Shown: piece after piece, positions 37,193 through 45,022 of the stretch
Layout of the letters: the number at the start of each line of letters is the position of its first letter
Numbering within the stretch: the stretch's first letter is position 1
Assembly (NCBI RefSeq): GCF_003627815.1
Contig: NZ_CP032698.1
Span: 1,240,001 to 1,304,000 of the forward strand
Reading direction: 5' to 3'
Origin: Streptomyces hundungensis
GTDB taxonomy: Bacteria; Actinomycetota; Actinomycetes; Streptomycetales; Streptomycetaceae
DNA: 64,000 nucleotides
The notes under the pieces: model-generated
Databases searched by the model: none
Seen by the model: the letters and a program-made list of their open reading frames with translations, nothing else
What the model was told of the DNA's origin: nothing
Made by a program: the position numbers and the translations under genes

Positions 37193-37414
37193 TCAGTGGC
37201 AGGGGAAACCGAGCAGGTGGCGGGCGTCGTGGACCCACTCGTGCACGTCCGCGCCGTTGACGACGGAGGTGGCGCCCTGTTCGGCGCCGACGAAGTACAG
37301 CAGGACCAGCATCAGGATGCCGAAGAAGGCGGCCCAGGGAGCGATGGCGCTCAGGGGCAGCTTCGCGGGAAGGGCTGGGGTGTTGACGGTCGGCCGGGCG
37401 ACATGCTGCGCCAT
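37193..37414 (-). CDS. cbtB: CbtB-domain cobalt transporter subunit
   Basis: A 73-residue protein with one transmembrane helix (IAPWAAFFGILMLVLLYFVG) and a C-terminal His cluster (DVHEWVHDARHLLGFPCH) characteristic of CbtB, likely a metal-binding site outside the membrane. It is the first gene of cbtBA and lies directly downstream of a cobalamin riboswitch; GGAGGA sits just before ATG 37414. Confidence 0.9.
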   Translation of the reverse strand: MAQHVARPTVNTPALPAKLPLSAIAPWAAFFGILMLVLLYFVGAEQGATSVVNGADVHEWVHDARHLLGFPCH

Positions 37415-37461
37415 GACAGGGTCCTCCTCTGGGAGTTCGCGTCCCAACTCGGTGGTGCACA

Positions 37462-37575
37462 TGACGACGGCTACGGGTCTGACTTCGAGCCCCTCCCTGG
37501 GGCGGGCTCGTTCACAGTGGCGCGACCGTGCCGGATTTCCGCCGGCTTCCGTGGTTGCGTCGTCGATATCGCACT
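37462..37575 (-). promoter_or_regulatory. Cobalamin (B12) riboswitch controlling cbtBA
   Basis: Read on the minus strand, this leader carries the conserved cobalamin aptamer elements in order: GGAAGCCGGCGGAAATCCGG (the P3-P5 core near 37532-37550), GCGCCACTGTGA (37511-37522), a GC hairpin, and the B12-box-like AAGTCAGACCCG (37474-37485). GACGAC/GTCGTC at the ends can form the closing helix. B12 binding should shut off cobalt import. Exact ends are estimated. Confidence 0.88.
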
Positions 37576-38135
37576 GAAGGTACCGTGCGGCCGGGGTCCG
37601 GCCAAGGCCGTCGCATCTGGCGTGATCTTCCTCTCCAGGCGTGCTGTCGGCCGCCGGGCGGAGCCGGTCGACGCGTACCGGCCCCGTCCCCGTCGACCAT
37701 CGCCCGTCCGGCCGCATCCGCGCACGTGCCGATCGCGCGGCCGAGCCGGGCCGCGGGTGCGGGCCATGGCGTGAAGCCGATGTCCGTGCGGGCGGGACGA
37801 GCTGCGGCGGCGAGGGGGCCAGGGCGAGGCCCTCGGCCGCTTCCCCGTGGGGTGCGTCGGCTCAGCGGGGCGGCGCCGCTCCCCCCGGCGCGCGGTCGAC
37901 CGCCCACCTGGGGCGACGTCCAACATGGCCGGATTCCGTGGGTAGCGGGGCAAACATCGCGAAGGCGTCGTCATCGTATCGAGTTAATGTCCCCGGCTTC
38001 CCTTGCTCCGGGGGGCGAATCGGCCGTTACTGTCCTCCTGGCTCGGAACCGATTCCCGGTCGTATGCCCCTTTTCCTCCTCTTGCCCGGTGACGTTCCCG
38101 CGTCCGTCGCCGCCCCACCAAGGAGAGCTCCACCG
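37576..38135. other. Long intergenic region upstream of the encapsulin gene
   Basis: This stretch contains the cbtBA promoter side and the promoter of the 2-MIB operon. I see no convincing gene in it. The only clear element is the ribosome site AAGGAG at 38120-38125 before the encapsulin ATG. A less GC-rich patch near 37950-37990 (CATCGTATCGAGTTAATG) is a plausible promoter area. Confidence 0.5.
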
Positions 38136-39548
38136 ATGACTGTTGACTCGAGCCCCGACGCCCGGTTGGAGACGCCACGGCAATCCAGTCTGGGCACTGC
38201 GGCCGCTCGCAACCTCACCCACACGACCAAGTCCGCCCCGCAGATGCAGGAGATCAGCTCCCGCTGGCTGCTGCGGATGCTCCCCTGGGTGGAGGCCACG
38301 GGTGGGGTCTACCGGGTCAACCGCCGGCTCACCTACACCGTCGGCGACGGGCGGGTGGAGTTCATCCAGAGCGGCGCCGACGTCCGGGTGATCCCCCGGG
38401 AGCTGGGTGAACTGGCCCTGCTGCGCGGCTTCGACGACGTGGAGGTGCTGACCGCCATCGCCGACCGCTGCGTCCAGCGGGACTTCGCCGTCGGCGAGAC
38501 GCTGGTCGAGCGCGGCGCGCCCGCGGACCGGCTGTATCTGATCGCCCACGGCCGCATCAGCCAGACCTCTGTCGGCGGGTACGGCGACGAGTTGGCCCTC
38601 GATGTGCTGGGCGACGGCGACCGATTCGGGGACGAGGCGCTCCTGGACGAGGACGCCCGCTGGGAGCACACCGCCGTCGCCGAGACCTCCGGCACCCTGC
38701 TGACCCTCTCCCGCGCCGACTTCGCGGCCGCGGTGGCGGCGGCGCCGAACCTGCGGGAGCATGTCGAGCGGTTCGCCTCGCTGCCCCACCAGCGCCAGAA
38801 CCACAAGGGCGAGGCGGAGATCGCGATGTCCGCCGGCCACCACGGCGAGCAGGAACTACCCGGCGCGTTCGTCGACTACGAGTCCAAGCCCAGGGAGTAC
38901 GAACTCTCGGTGGCGCAGACCATCCTGCGGGTCCACACGAGGGTCGCCGACCTCTACAACGGGCCGATGAACCAGACGAAGGAGCAACTCCGGCTCACCA
39001 TCGAGGCGTTGCGCGAGCGCCAGGAGTACGAGCTGATCCACAACCGGGACTTCGGGCTGCTCCACAACGTCGACTTCAAGCAGCGCATCCAGCCGCGCAC
39101 CGGCCCGCCGACCCCGGACGACCTGGACGAGCTGCTCTGCCGTCGGCGCGGCTCCAGGTTCTATCTGGCCCACCCCAAGGCCATCGCGGCGATCGGGCGC
39201 GAGCTGAACGCGCGCGGGCTCCGTCCCGACCAGGTCGAGGTCGAGGGCGAGCTCGTCCAGGCCTGGCGCGGGGTGCCGATCCTGCCCTGCGACAAGATCC
39301 CGATCAGCCAGGAGAAGACGAGCTCCATCTTCATCATGCGTACCGGCGCGGACGACCAGGGCCTCATCGGCCTGCGCCAGACCGGCCTGCCGGACGAGTA
39401 CGAACCGGGTCTGTCGGTGCGCTTCATGGGCCTCGACGAGAAGGCGATCACCTCCTACCTCGTCAGCACCTACTACTCCGCCGCCATCCTCGTGCCGGAC
39501 GCGGTCGGTGTGCTGGAGAACGTGCAGGTCGCGCGCTGGCCCCGCTAG
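38136..39548 (+). CDS. Family 2B encapsulin nanocompartment shell protein with cyclic-nucleotide-binding-like domain
   Basis: A 470-residue shell protein with the HK97 phage-capsid fold, expected to assemble into a hollow protein cage around cargo. The N-terminal arm and first capsid part read [32 protein letters not shown] (about 33-64). An inserted cNMP-binding-like domain spans about 95-215 ([40 protein letters not shown]). The capsid fold resumes at about 245 to the end ([48 protein letters not shown]). The insert defines family 2B. The neighbouring cyclase is the expected cargo. Older annotations call it cyclic nucleotide-binding protein or EshA-like. Start ATG has AAGGAG ten bases upstream. 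Confidence 0.95.
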   Translation: MTVDSSPDARLETPRQSSLGTAAARNLTHTTKSAPQMQEISSRWLLRMLPWVEATGGVYRVNRRLTYTVGDGRVEFIQSGADVRVIPRELGELALLRGFDDVEVLTAIADRCVQRDFAVGETLVERGAPADRLYLIAHGRISQTSVGGYGDELALDVLGDGDRFGDEALLDEDARWEHTAVAETSGTLLTLSRADFAAAVAAAPNLREHVERFASLPHQRQNHKGEAEIAMSAGHHGEQELPGAFVDYESKPREYELSVAQTILRVHTRVADLYNGPMNQTKEQLRLTIEALRERQEYELIHNRDFGLLHNVDFKQRIQPRTGPPTPDDLDELLCRRRGSRFYLAHPKAIAAIGRELNARGLRPDQVEVEGELVQAWRGVPILPCDKIPISQEKTSSIFIMRTGADDQGLIGLRQTGLPDEYEPGLSVRFMGLDEKAITSYLVSTYYSAAILVPDAVGVLENVQVARWPR

Positions 39549-39659
39549 CGGACCCGGCCCTCCCCCGGTGCCTCCTCGGCCCCGCGCCCCCTCTTCCGGG
39601 CTCCGTCGAGCTGCCCGAACGTCCTGGTACAGCCGCTCACCCCATCAAGGAGCACTGGT

Positions 39660-40976
39660 TTGCCCGCGCCTGAGCTGACCCCTCCGCAGTCGAGCCTGCC
39701 CGAGGCCGGCGCCCACTTCGGGGCGTACGCGCTCGCCGACGCGGCGACCCGCGCCCGCGACGTCCTGGCCGCGACCGGCGCCCCGCCCCGGGCCCTGCCC
39801 GGCGCTCCACCGGGGCCGCCGCCCGGACTGCCCACGGTCGCCGCCACCTCGCTCCCCGACGTGCCGGCCGTCGAACCGCCGCCCCTGAGCCCCGATGTGG
39901 ACCGGCTGCTGCGCGGCCCCAGCGGACTCGGCACGGCCGGGCTCCGTCTGACGCTCCCTCAGGAGCGCCCCGCTCCACCGAAGCCGTCGGCGCCCCAGGG
40001 CGCGGCGATCCCCGGCCTCTACCACCACCCGGTGCCGGAGCCGGACCCGGCCCGCGTGGAAGAGGTCAGCCGCAGGATCAAGTCCTGGGCGATGGACGAG
40101 GTTTCGCTCTATCCCGACGACTGGGAGGAGGAGTTCGACGGGTTCTCGGTGGGCCGCTACATGGTGGCCTGCCATCCGGACGCGCCCTCCGTCGACCACC
40201 TCATGCTCGCCACCCGGCTGATGGTGGCCGAGAACGCGGTGGACGACTGCTACTGCGAGGACCACGGGGGCTCGCCCGTCGGCCTCGGCGAGCGCCTGCT
40301 GCTCGCGCACACCGCCCTCGACCCGCTGCACACGACGCGGGAGTACCAGCCGCAGTGGGCCGAGTCGCTGCACTCGGACGCGCCCCGGCGCGCGTACCAC
40401 TCCGCCATGGACTACTTCGTCCAGTCGGCCAGCGCCTCGCAGGCCGACCGGTACCGGCATGACATGGCCAGGCTGCACCTGGGCTATCTCGCCGAGGCCG
40501 CCTGGGCCCAGGAGGACCGGGTGCCCGAGGTGTGGGAGTACCTGGCGATGCGTCAGTTCAACAACTTCCGGCCCTGTCCGACCATCACCGACACCGTCGG
40601 TGGCTATGAACTCCCGGCGGACCTGCACGCGCAACCCGCGATGCAGCGGGTCATCGCCCTGGCGGGCAACGCGACGACCATCGTGAACGACCTGTACTCG
40701 TACACGAAGGAACTCGACGCCCCCGGGCGGCACTTGAACCTGCCCGTCGTGATCGCCGAACGAGAGGGGATCAGCGACCGGGAGGCCTATCTGAAGTCGG
40801 TCGAGGTCCACAACGACCTGATGCACGACTTCGAGACCGAGGCGGCCGCCCTGGCCGCCGACTGCCCCGTGCCCAGCGTGCAGCGCTTCCTGCGCGGCGT
40901 GGCCGCGTGGGTCGACGGAAACCACTACTGGCACCGCACGAACACCTATCGCTACAGCCTGCCCGACTTCTGGTAG
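39660..40976 (+). CDS. 2-methylisoborneol synthase (class I terpene cyclase)
   Basis: A 438-residue Mg-dependent terpene cyclase converting 2-methylgeranyl diphosphate to 2-methylisoborneol. The start is TTG 39660 with AAGGAG at 39647-39652. Residues 1 to about 115 are Pro/Ala-rich and probably disordered; in encapsulin-linked cyclases this region is the cargo-loading segment. The catalytic fold follows, with the Asp-rich DDCYCED at 195-201, the NSE motif NDLYSYTKE at 343-351, and the late metal-region motif HYWHRTNTYRY. All are as in characterised Streptomyces enzymes. It lies 111 bases after the shell gene and five bases before the methyltransferase gene. In the literature this gene is called tpc. 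Confidence 0.96.
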   Translation: MPAPELTPPQSSLPEAGAHFGAYALADAATRARDVLAATGAPPRALPGAPPGPPPGLPTVAATSLPDVPAVEPPPLSPDVDRLLRGPSGLGTAGLRLTLPQERPAPPKPSAPQGAAIPGLYHHPVPEPDPARVEEVSRRIKSWAMDEVSLYPDDWEEEFDGFSVGRYMVACHPDAPSVDHLMLATRLMVAENAVDDCYCEDHGGSPVGLGERLLLAHTALDPLHTTREYQPQWAESLHSDAPRRAYHSAMDYFVQSASASQADRYRHDMARLHLGYLAEAAWAQEDRVPEVWEYLAMRQFNNFRPCPTITDTVGGYELPADLHAQPAMQRVIALAGNATTIVNDLYSYTKELDAPGRHLNLPVVIAEREGISDREAYLKSVEVHNDLMHDFETEAAALAADCPVPSVQRFLRGVAAWVDGNHYWHRTNTYRYSLPDFW

Positions 40977-40981
40977 GAAGA

Positions 40982-41875
40982 ATGGACTCATCTGTGACCA
41001 GCACCGAACTCACCGCCACCGACACCTCCCTCTTCATCCCCGGCCCGGTGACGCCCTACCAAGGGGACATCGCCCGCTACTGGGACGGTGAAGCCAGGCC
41101 CGTGAACCTGCGTCTCGGCGATGTCGACGGTCTCTACCACCACCACTACGGCATCGGCGAGGTCGACCACGCCGCGCTCGGCGACGCCCAGGACAGCGAG
41201 GCCGAGAAGAAGCTCATCACCGAGCTTCACCGACTGGAGTCGGCGCAGGCCGAGTTGCTCCTGAGCCACCTCGGCGACATCGGGAGCGACGACACCCTGG
41301 TGGACGCCGGTTGCGGCCGGGGCGGTTCGATGGTGATGGCGCACGAGCGCTTCGGATGCAGGGTCGAAGGCGTCACCCTCTCGGCGAAGCAGGCCGCCTT
41401 CGCCAACGGGCGGGCCCGCGAACTGCGCATCGAGGACCGTGTCCGCGCCCGGGTGTGCAACATGCTGTCGATGCCCTTCGAGACCGGGCAAGCTGCGGGG
41501 TCGTGGAACAACGAGTCCAGCATGTACGTCGATCTGCACGACCTGTTCGCCGAGCACTCCCGCGTCCTCAAGGTCGGCGGTCGCTATGTGACGATCACCG
41601 GCTGCTGGAACCCGCGGTACGGCCAGCCCTCGAAGTGGGTCTCCCAGATCAACGCGCACTTCGAGTGCAACATCCACTCGCGCCGCGAGTACCTGCGCGC
41701 GATGGCCGACAACCGTCTCGTCCCGCAGGCCGTGATCGACCTGACCCCCGACACCCTGCCGTACTGGGAGTTGCGGGCAACGTCCTCGCTGGTCACGGGA
41801 ATTGAGGAGGCGTTCATCAACTCCTACCGCGACGGCTCCTTCCAGTACGTCCTGATCGCGGCCGACCGGGTCTGA
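40982..41875 (+). CDS. Geranyl diphosphate 2-C-methyltransferase
   Basis: A 297-residue SAM-dependent methyltransferase that methylates C2 of geranyl diphosphate, the step before cyclisation to 2-MIB. The SAM motif VDAGCGRGG is at 107-115. The N-terminal YWDGEARPVNLRLGDVDGLYHHHYGIG segment, and the active-site aromatic/Glu stretch around NNESSMYVDLHDLF, are family-specific. AGGAAG immediately precedes ATG 40982. It closes the three-gene operon and is followed by a very strong terminator. It has no encapsulin-type N-terminal extension of its own, so it probably acts outside the shell. Confidence 0.95.
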   Translation: MDSSVTSTELTATDTSLFIPGPVTPYQGDIARYWDGEARPVNLRLGDVDGLYHHHYGIGEVDHAALGDAQDSEAEKKLITELHRLESAQAELLLSHLGDIGSDDTLVDAGCGRGGSMVMAHERFGCRVEGVTLSAKQAAFANGRARELRIEDRVRARVCNMLSMPFETGQAAGSWNNESSMYVDLHDLFAEHSRVLKVGGRYVTITGCWNPRYGQPSKWVSQINAHFECNIHSRREYLRAMADNRLVPQAVIDLTPDTLPYWELRATSSLVTGIEEAFINSYRDGSFQYVLIAADRV

Positions 41876-41898
41876 CCCGCGTCGAGGTCCCGGATCCC

Positions 41899-41930
41899 GA
41901 GAGCGACGCCCCGCCGGGGGCGTCGCTCTC
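41899..41930. terminator. Bidirectional terminator hairpin after the 2-MIB operon
   Basis: A perfect 14-bp stem (41899-41912 with 41917-41930) and 4-base GCCG loop lies between the methyltransferase gene and the convergent LuxR gene. Confidence 0.92.
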
Positions 41931-41962
41931 CCGCGTCCACGACATCCAGCGGCGGGTCCCCC

Positions 41963-43306
41963 TCAGACGGCGCTGAGCGGATGGGCCGCCGTGGCGGAGC
42001 GCGGGGGCCAGGCGCGGGGGGCGAGGATGCCGAGCACATAGGCGCGGGCGCCGAGGGCGGGTCGGGTGCCCGCGCCCAGGAGTTCGCGCAGCCGGCTGAG
42101 GTGGTAGTCGACGGTCTGCCGGGACAGGTTGAGCGAGGTCGCGATGTCCCCGTTGCTGCTGCCCGCCGCGAGGAGGGACAGGATGCGTATCTGCGCGGCG
42201 GTGAGCGAGGGATGGGCCTCGTGGGCGAGGCTCTGATGGGTGACGACGGCCCAGACGTGCCGGGCGCGGGTGGTGGACTGACCGACCGTCGTCAGATGGA
42301 GCTGGGCGCGGCGCTGGCGCCCCTGGCTGTCGACGAGCACCGCCGATGTCTCCACCCGGCGGGTGCGGCGCGCGATCAGACCGTGCCATCTGCGGTGCAG
42401 CCGGTCGAGGCTGGGTTCGGGGGCGAGCAGGGTGTGGGCGCGGCGCCCGACCAGGTCGGGCAGGCTGAGGGCGAACAGTTCGGCGGCCGCCGCGCTCGCC
42501 TCGACCACGCGTCCGTTCGCCGAAAGCAGCGCGCAGGGCAGGCCGCTGTGATCGCGCAGCGCCCGCAGGTCGTCCTCGGCCTCCTGCCGCTTGAGTTTGG
42601 CGCGCAGGTGATCGGTGACGTCCACGTAGATTCCCGCGACACAGGTCCGCCCGTTCTCCCGTACGGGGAAGCGGTGGCCCAGCGCCTGGCCCGCGCTGCC
42701 GTCCGGGCGCCGGTAGTCGAGGGTGTGGCGCACCGGCGTCCCCCGGGTGAGGATCTCCTGGTCGAGGGCGCGGAACTGGAGGGACTCGGCGGGGGCGTCG
42801 AAGTCCTCGATGTACTTGCCGACCAGTTCCTCCGGGACCGCGCCGTAGAGGTGCGCGTAGGCGTGGTTGGCCCATACGTAGCGCCCTTCGCTGTCCCGGA
42901 TGAAGGCGGCGGCCGGTGCGAGGTTCACCAGGCCCGCGAAGGCGGCGTACTGGCGGGGGGTCTCGGGGCGGGCGTCGACCTCCACGGCGAGGCCACGGGT
43001 GCGGCCGTGGGCGCTGCTCTCGTCCAGGGGCCAGCTCACGTCGAAGGTGCGGTCGTCGAAGCGGGCCTGCCAGCGGCCCTTGCGCGGTGGGGCCCCCGGC
43101 GCCGGGAGTTCTTGACGCATCCGGTCGAGGAAGCGCTGCGCCGTGCCCGCGTCGGCGAAGGCGCCGCCCCCTCTCTCCCGTACCTGCCATGGCTCGTCGA
43201 CTTCCCACCAGAACACCGGGAGGTGTTCGAGCAGTGCCTTGAGACTGGAATCGTCCACAGCGGTCTCTCCGTCCGTATACAGCTCGTACGCAACCGGCTG
43301 ACGCAC
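41963..43306 (-). CDS. PAS-domain LuxR-family transcriptional regulator
   Basis: A 447-residue cytosolic regulator. GTG 43306 has GAGG just upstream; a GTG at 43312 and an ATG at 43516 are open but lack a site. After a short variable N-terminus (MRQPVAYELYTDGETAVDDSS), a PAS domain at about 125-250 (GRYVWANHAYAHLYGAVPEELVGKYIEDFD) and a second PAS-like region (LLSANGRVVEASAAAAELFALSLPDLVGRRAH) precede a C-terminal LuxR helix-turn-helix (AQIRILSLLAAGSSNGDIATSLNLSRQTVDYHLSRLRELLG). PAS domains sense small ligands or redox state. It diverges from an ATP-grasp/dikinase/MFS operon, and a perfect 18-bp palindrome lies between. Confidence 0.88.
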   Translation of the reverse strand: MRQPVAYELYTDGETAVDDSSLKALLEHLPVFWWEVDEPWQVRERGGGAFADAGTAQRFLDRMRQELPAPGAPPRKGRWQARFDDRTFDVSWPLDESSAHGRTRGLAVEVDARPETPRQYAAFAGLVNLAPAAAFIRDSEGRYVWANHAYAHLYGAVPEELVGKYIEDFDAPAESLQFRALDQEILTRGTPVRHTLDYRRPDGSAGQALGHRFPVRENGRTCVAGIYVDVTDHLRAKLKRQEAEDDLRALRDHSGLPCALLSANGRVVEASAAAAELFALSLPDLVGRRAHTLLAPEPSLDRLHRRWHGLIARRTRRVETSAVLVDSQGRQRRAQLHLTTVGQSTTRARHVWAVVTHQSLAHEAHPSLTAAQIRILSLLAAGSSNGDIATSLNLSRQTVDYHLSRLRELLGAGTRPALGARAYVLGILAPRAWPPRSATAAHPLSAV

Positions 43307-43648
43307 TGTCACCTCGCGATGGGTATCCCGTCCCGGTCCCCCGCATGCTCGGTTCTCGGCCGAAGTGGAAGCCGGACCGCGAGCTCTCGCGGCGCCTTCG
43401 GTGTCCCAACACGGCCCGCTATTCAGGCATTTGCCTGAACGACGTGCGTCCCCCCGGGCGGCGCGAACGCCGGTTGCGTGGTCCCCTTGAGTGTGCGGGT
43501 GAATACTCCCCGACACATCCGCCGGGAGATCCCCCCGCGCCCGACGCGCAGCACCGCTCCGTACGACGACCCGAACCGGGCGTACGGCGCGTGGGCGCCC
43601 GGGGCGCTCCGGGCACGTACCGACACGGACGAATGGAGACGAACTTCA
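43307..43648. other. Divergent promoter region of the LuxR gene and the ATP-grasp operon
   Basis: 342 bases without a convincing gene. It contains an 18-bp palindrome at 43422-43439, 116 bases from the LuxR start and about 210 from the ATP-grasp start. No other regulatory element stands out. Confidence 0.6.
43422..43439. promoter_or_regulatory. Operator-like perfect palindrome between divergent genes
   Basis: TTCAGGCATTTGCCTGAA is an 8-2-8 perfect inverted repeat in an otherwise GC-rich gap. Its size and symmetry fit the binding site of a dimeric LuxR helix-turn-helix. It is the only such element in the region. Confidence 0.7.
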
Positions 43649-45022
43649 GTGAGCAAGGTGCTGTTAGTGCATGCCAAGGGTGGTCCGCCGCTCGGTCACG
43701 TCCTGTCCAGGACGGCCGCGAGGGCGGAAGTGCACCTGCTGGCGCTCAGCGCTCTTCCTCCCGTCGTGGCGGACTCCGCCCACAGACTGTGCGCCTCCGT
43801 CGTGACGCCTGCCGAAGCGCAGCGCTCCGACCTGGTGTCCCTGATCGTCTCGCGGGCCCGGGCCGTGGGCGCCGACGCGGTGCTCACCTTCTCCGAGTAC
43901 GCGGTCGTGGCCGTGGCCGAGGCGTGTGAGGCGCTCGGCCTCGCGGGGGCCGGCGACGCCGCCGCGCTCGCCCGCGACAAGCGGCTGATGCGCCGCACCT
44001 GGCGGGAACACGGCCTGTCGCAGCCCGAGTTCCGCGCCGTCACCCGTGAGGCCGATCTGCACGAGGCGGCCGGCGTGCTGTCCTTCCCGCTGCTGCTCAA
44101 GGCGGCCTGGAGCGCGGGCTCCACGGCCCACCAGATCATCCGCTCCCCGCAGGAACTGTCGGGGGCCTGGCACCGCTCGCGTGAAGTGATGGCCGAATCC
44201 GCCCAGTTGGGGTATGCGGAGCTCCATGTGGCGGAGGCGCAGGGGCACTTCGTGGTCGAGGAGATCGTGACCGGCACGGCGTCGGACTGGTTCGACGAGC
44301 CCGGCTGGGGCGACTACGTCAGCGTCGAGGGCGCCGTGGCGGACGGAACCTTCCACCCGGTCTGCCTCAGTGGCCGGATGCCGACGGTCGAGCCGTTCAC
44401 CGAGCGTGCGGGCATCACCCCCGCCCTGCTGTCCCAGGACGCGCAGGACCGCGTGGTGGCCCTGGCGCGACAGGCCGTGGACGCGCTCGGCCTGCGCGAC
44501 TGCGGAACGCACACCGAGATCAAGCTCGGCGCGGACGGCCGGATGTGGCTGATCGAGACGGCCGCCCGGTTCGGGGGTGCCATGACGGTGCCGCAGATCG
44601 AGGACGTCTTCGGGCTCGACCTCGTCGGCATGCTCGTCGACCAGCTCCTCGGCCGCCCGGTCCACTGGCCCGAACAGGCCCTCACCCCGGCGCAGGCGCG
44701 CGGCGCGGCGGGCTCCCTGGTGGTCCTCGCGGTCGACGGCGACGGCGAGGCCTGGCGGGAGCGCAAGATCTGGGACTTCCCGTCCGTCGCCAAGGAGGTG
44801 CCGCTGAGCCGGGGCAGCGAGCTGTCGGTGGTCGCGGAGAGCTCGCTGCCCGACGGGCAGGTCGTACCGGTCTACGATCCGGCCGGCGGCGCCAACACCA
44901 TGGCGGCCCTGTGCCTGCTCTCCGCCACCGACGCGCGCACCGTGCTCCGCGACTTCGAGACGCTGGTGGACGCCCTGCCCCGGGTCCTGCCCGTCGCACA
45001 GCCCGAGGAGGTCTCCGCGTGA
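43649..45022 (+). CDS. ATP-grasp domain ligase (carboxylate-amine ligase type)
   Basis: A 457-residue cytosolic ATP-grasp enzyme, expected to activate a carboxylate as acyl phosphate and join it to an amine or similar nucleophile. The N-terminal pre-ATP-grasp domain is VSKVLLVHAKGGPPLGHVLS to about residue 110. The central lid and P-loop region reads RDKRLMRRTWREHGLSQPEF and FPLLLKAAWSAGSTAHQIIRS. The Mg-binding end of the active site is MWLIETAARFGGAMTVPQ near 303-320, like the EIAARPGG loop of L-amino-acid ligases. GTG 43649 is the start; the open frame further upstream is not gene-like. Its stop overlaps the next gene by GTGA. The substrate is unknown. Confidence 0.85.
   Translation: MSKVLLVHAKGGPPLGHVLSRTAARAEVHLLALSALPPVVADSAHRLCASVVTPAEAQRSDLVSLIVSRARAVGADAVLTFSEYAVVAVAEACEALGLAGAGDAAALARDKRLMRRTWREHGLSQPEFRAVTREADLHEAAGVLSFPLLLKAAWSAGSTAHQIIRSPQELSGAWHRSREVMAESAQLGYAELHVAEAQGHFVVEEIVTGTASDWFDEPGWGDYVSVEGAVADGTFHPVCLSGRMPTVEPFTERAGITPALLSQDAQDRVVALARQAVDALGLRDCGTHTEIKLGADGRMWLIETAARFGGAMTVPQIEDVFGLDLVGMLVDQLLGRPVHWPEQALTPAQARGAAGSLVVLAVDGDGEAWRERKIWDFPSVAKEVPLSRGSELSVVAESSLPDGQVVPVYDPAGGANTMAALCLLSATDARTVLRDFETLVDALPRVLPVAQPEEVSA

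Noticed and set aside
40988..41677. Minus-strand frame opposite the methyltransferase
   Set aside because: Antisense to a strongly recognised SAM enzyme, and no motifs.
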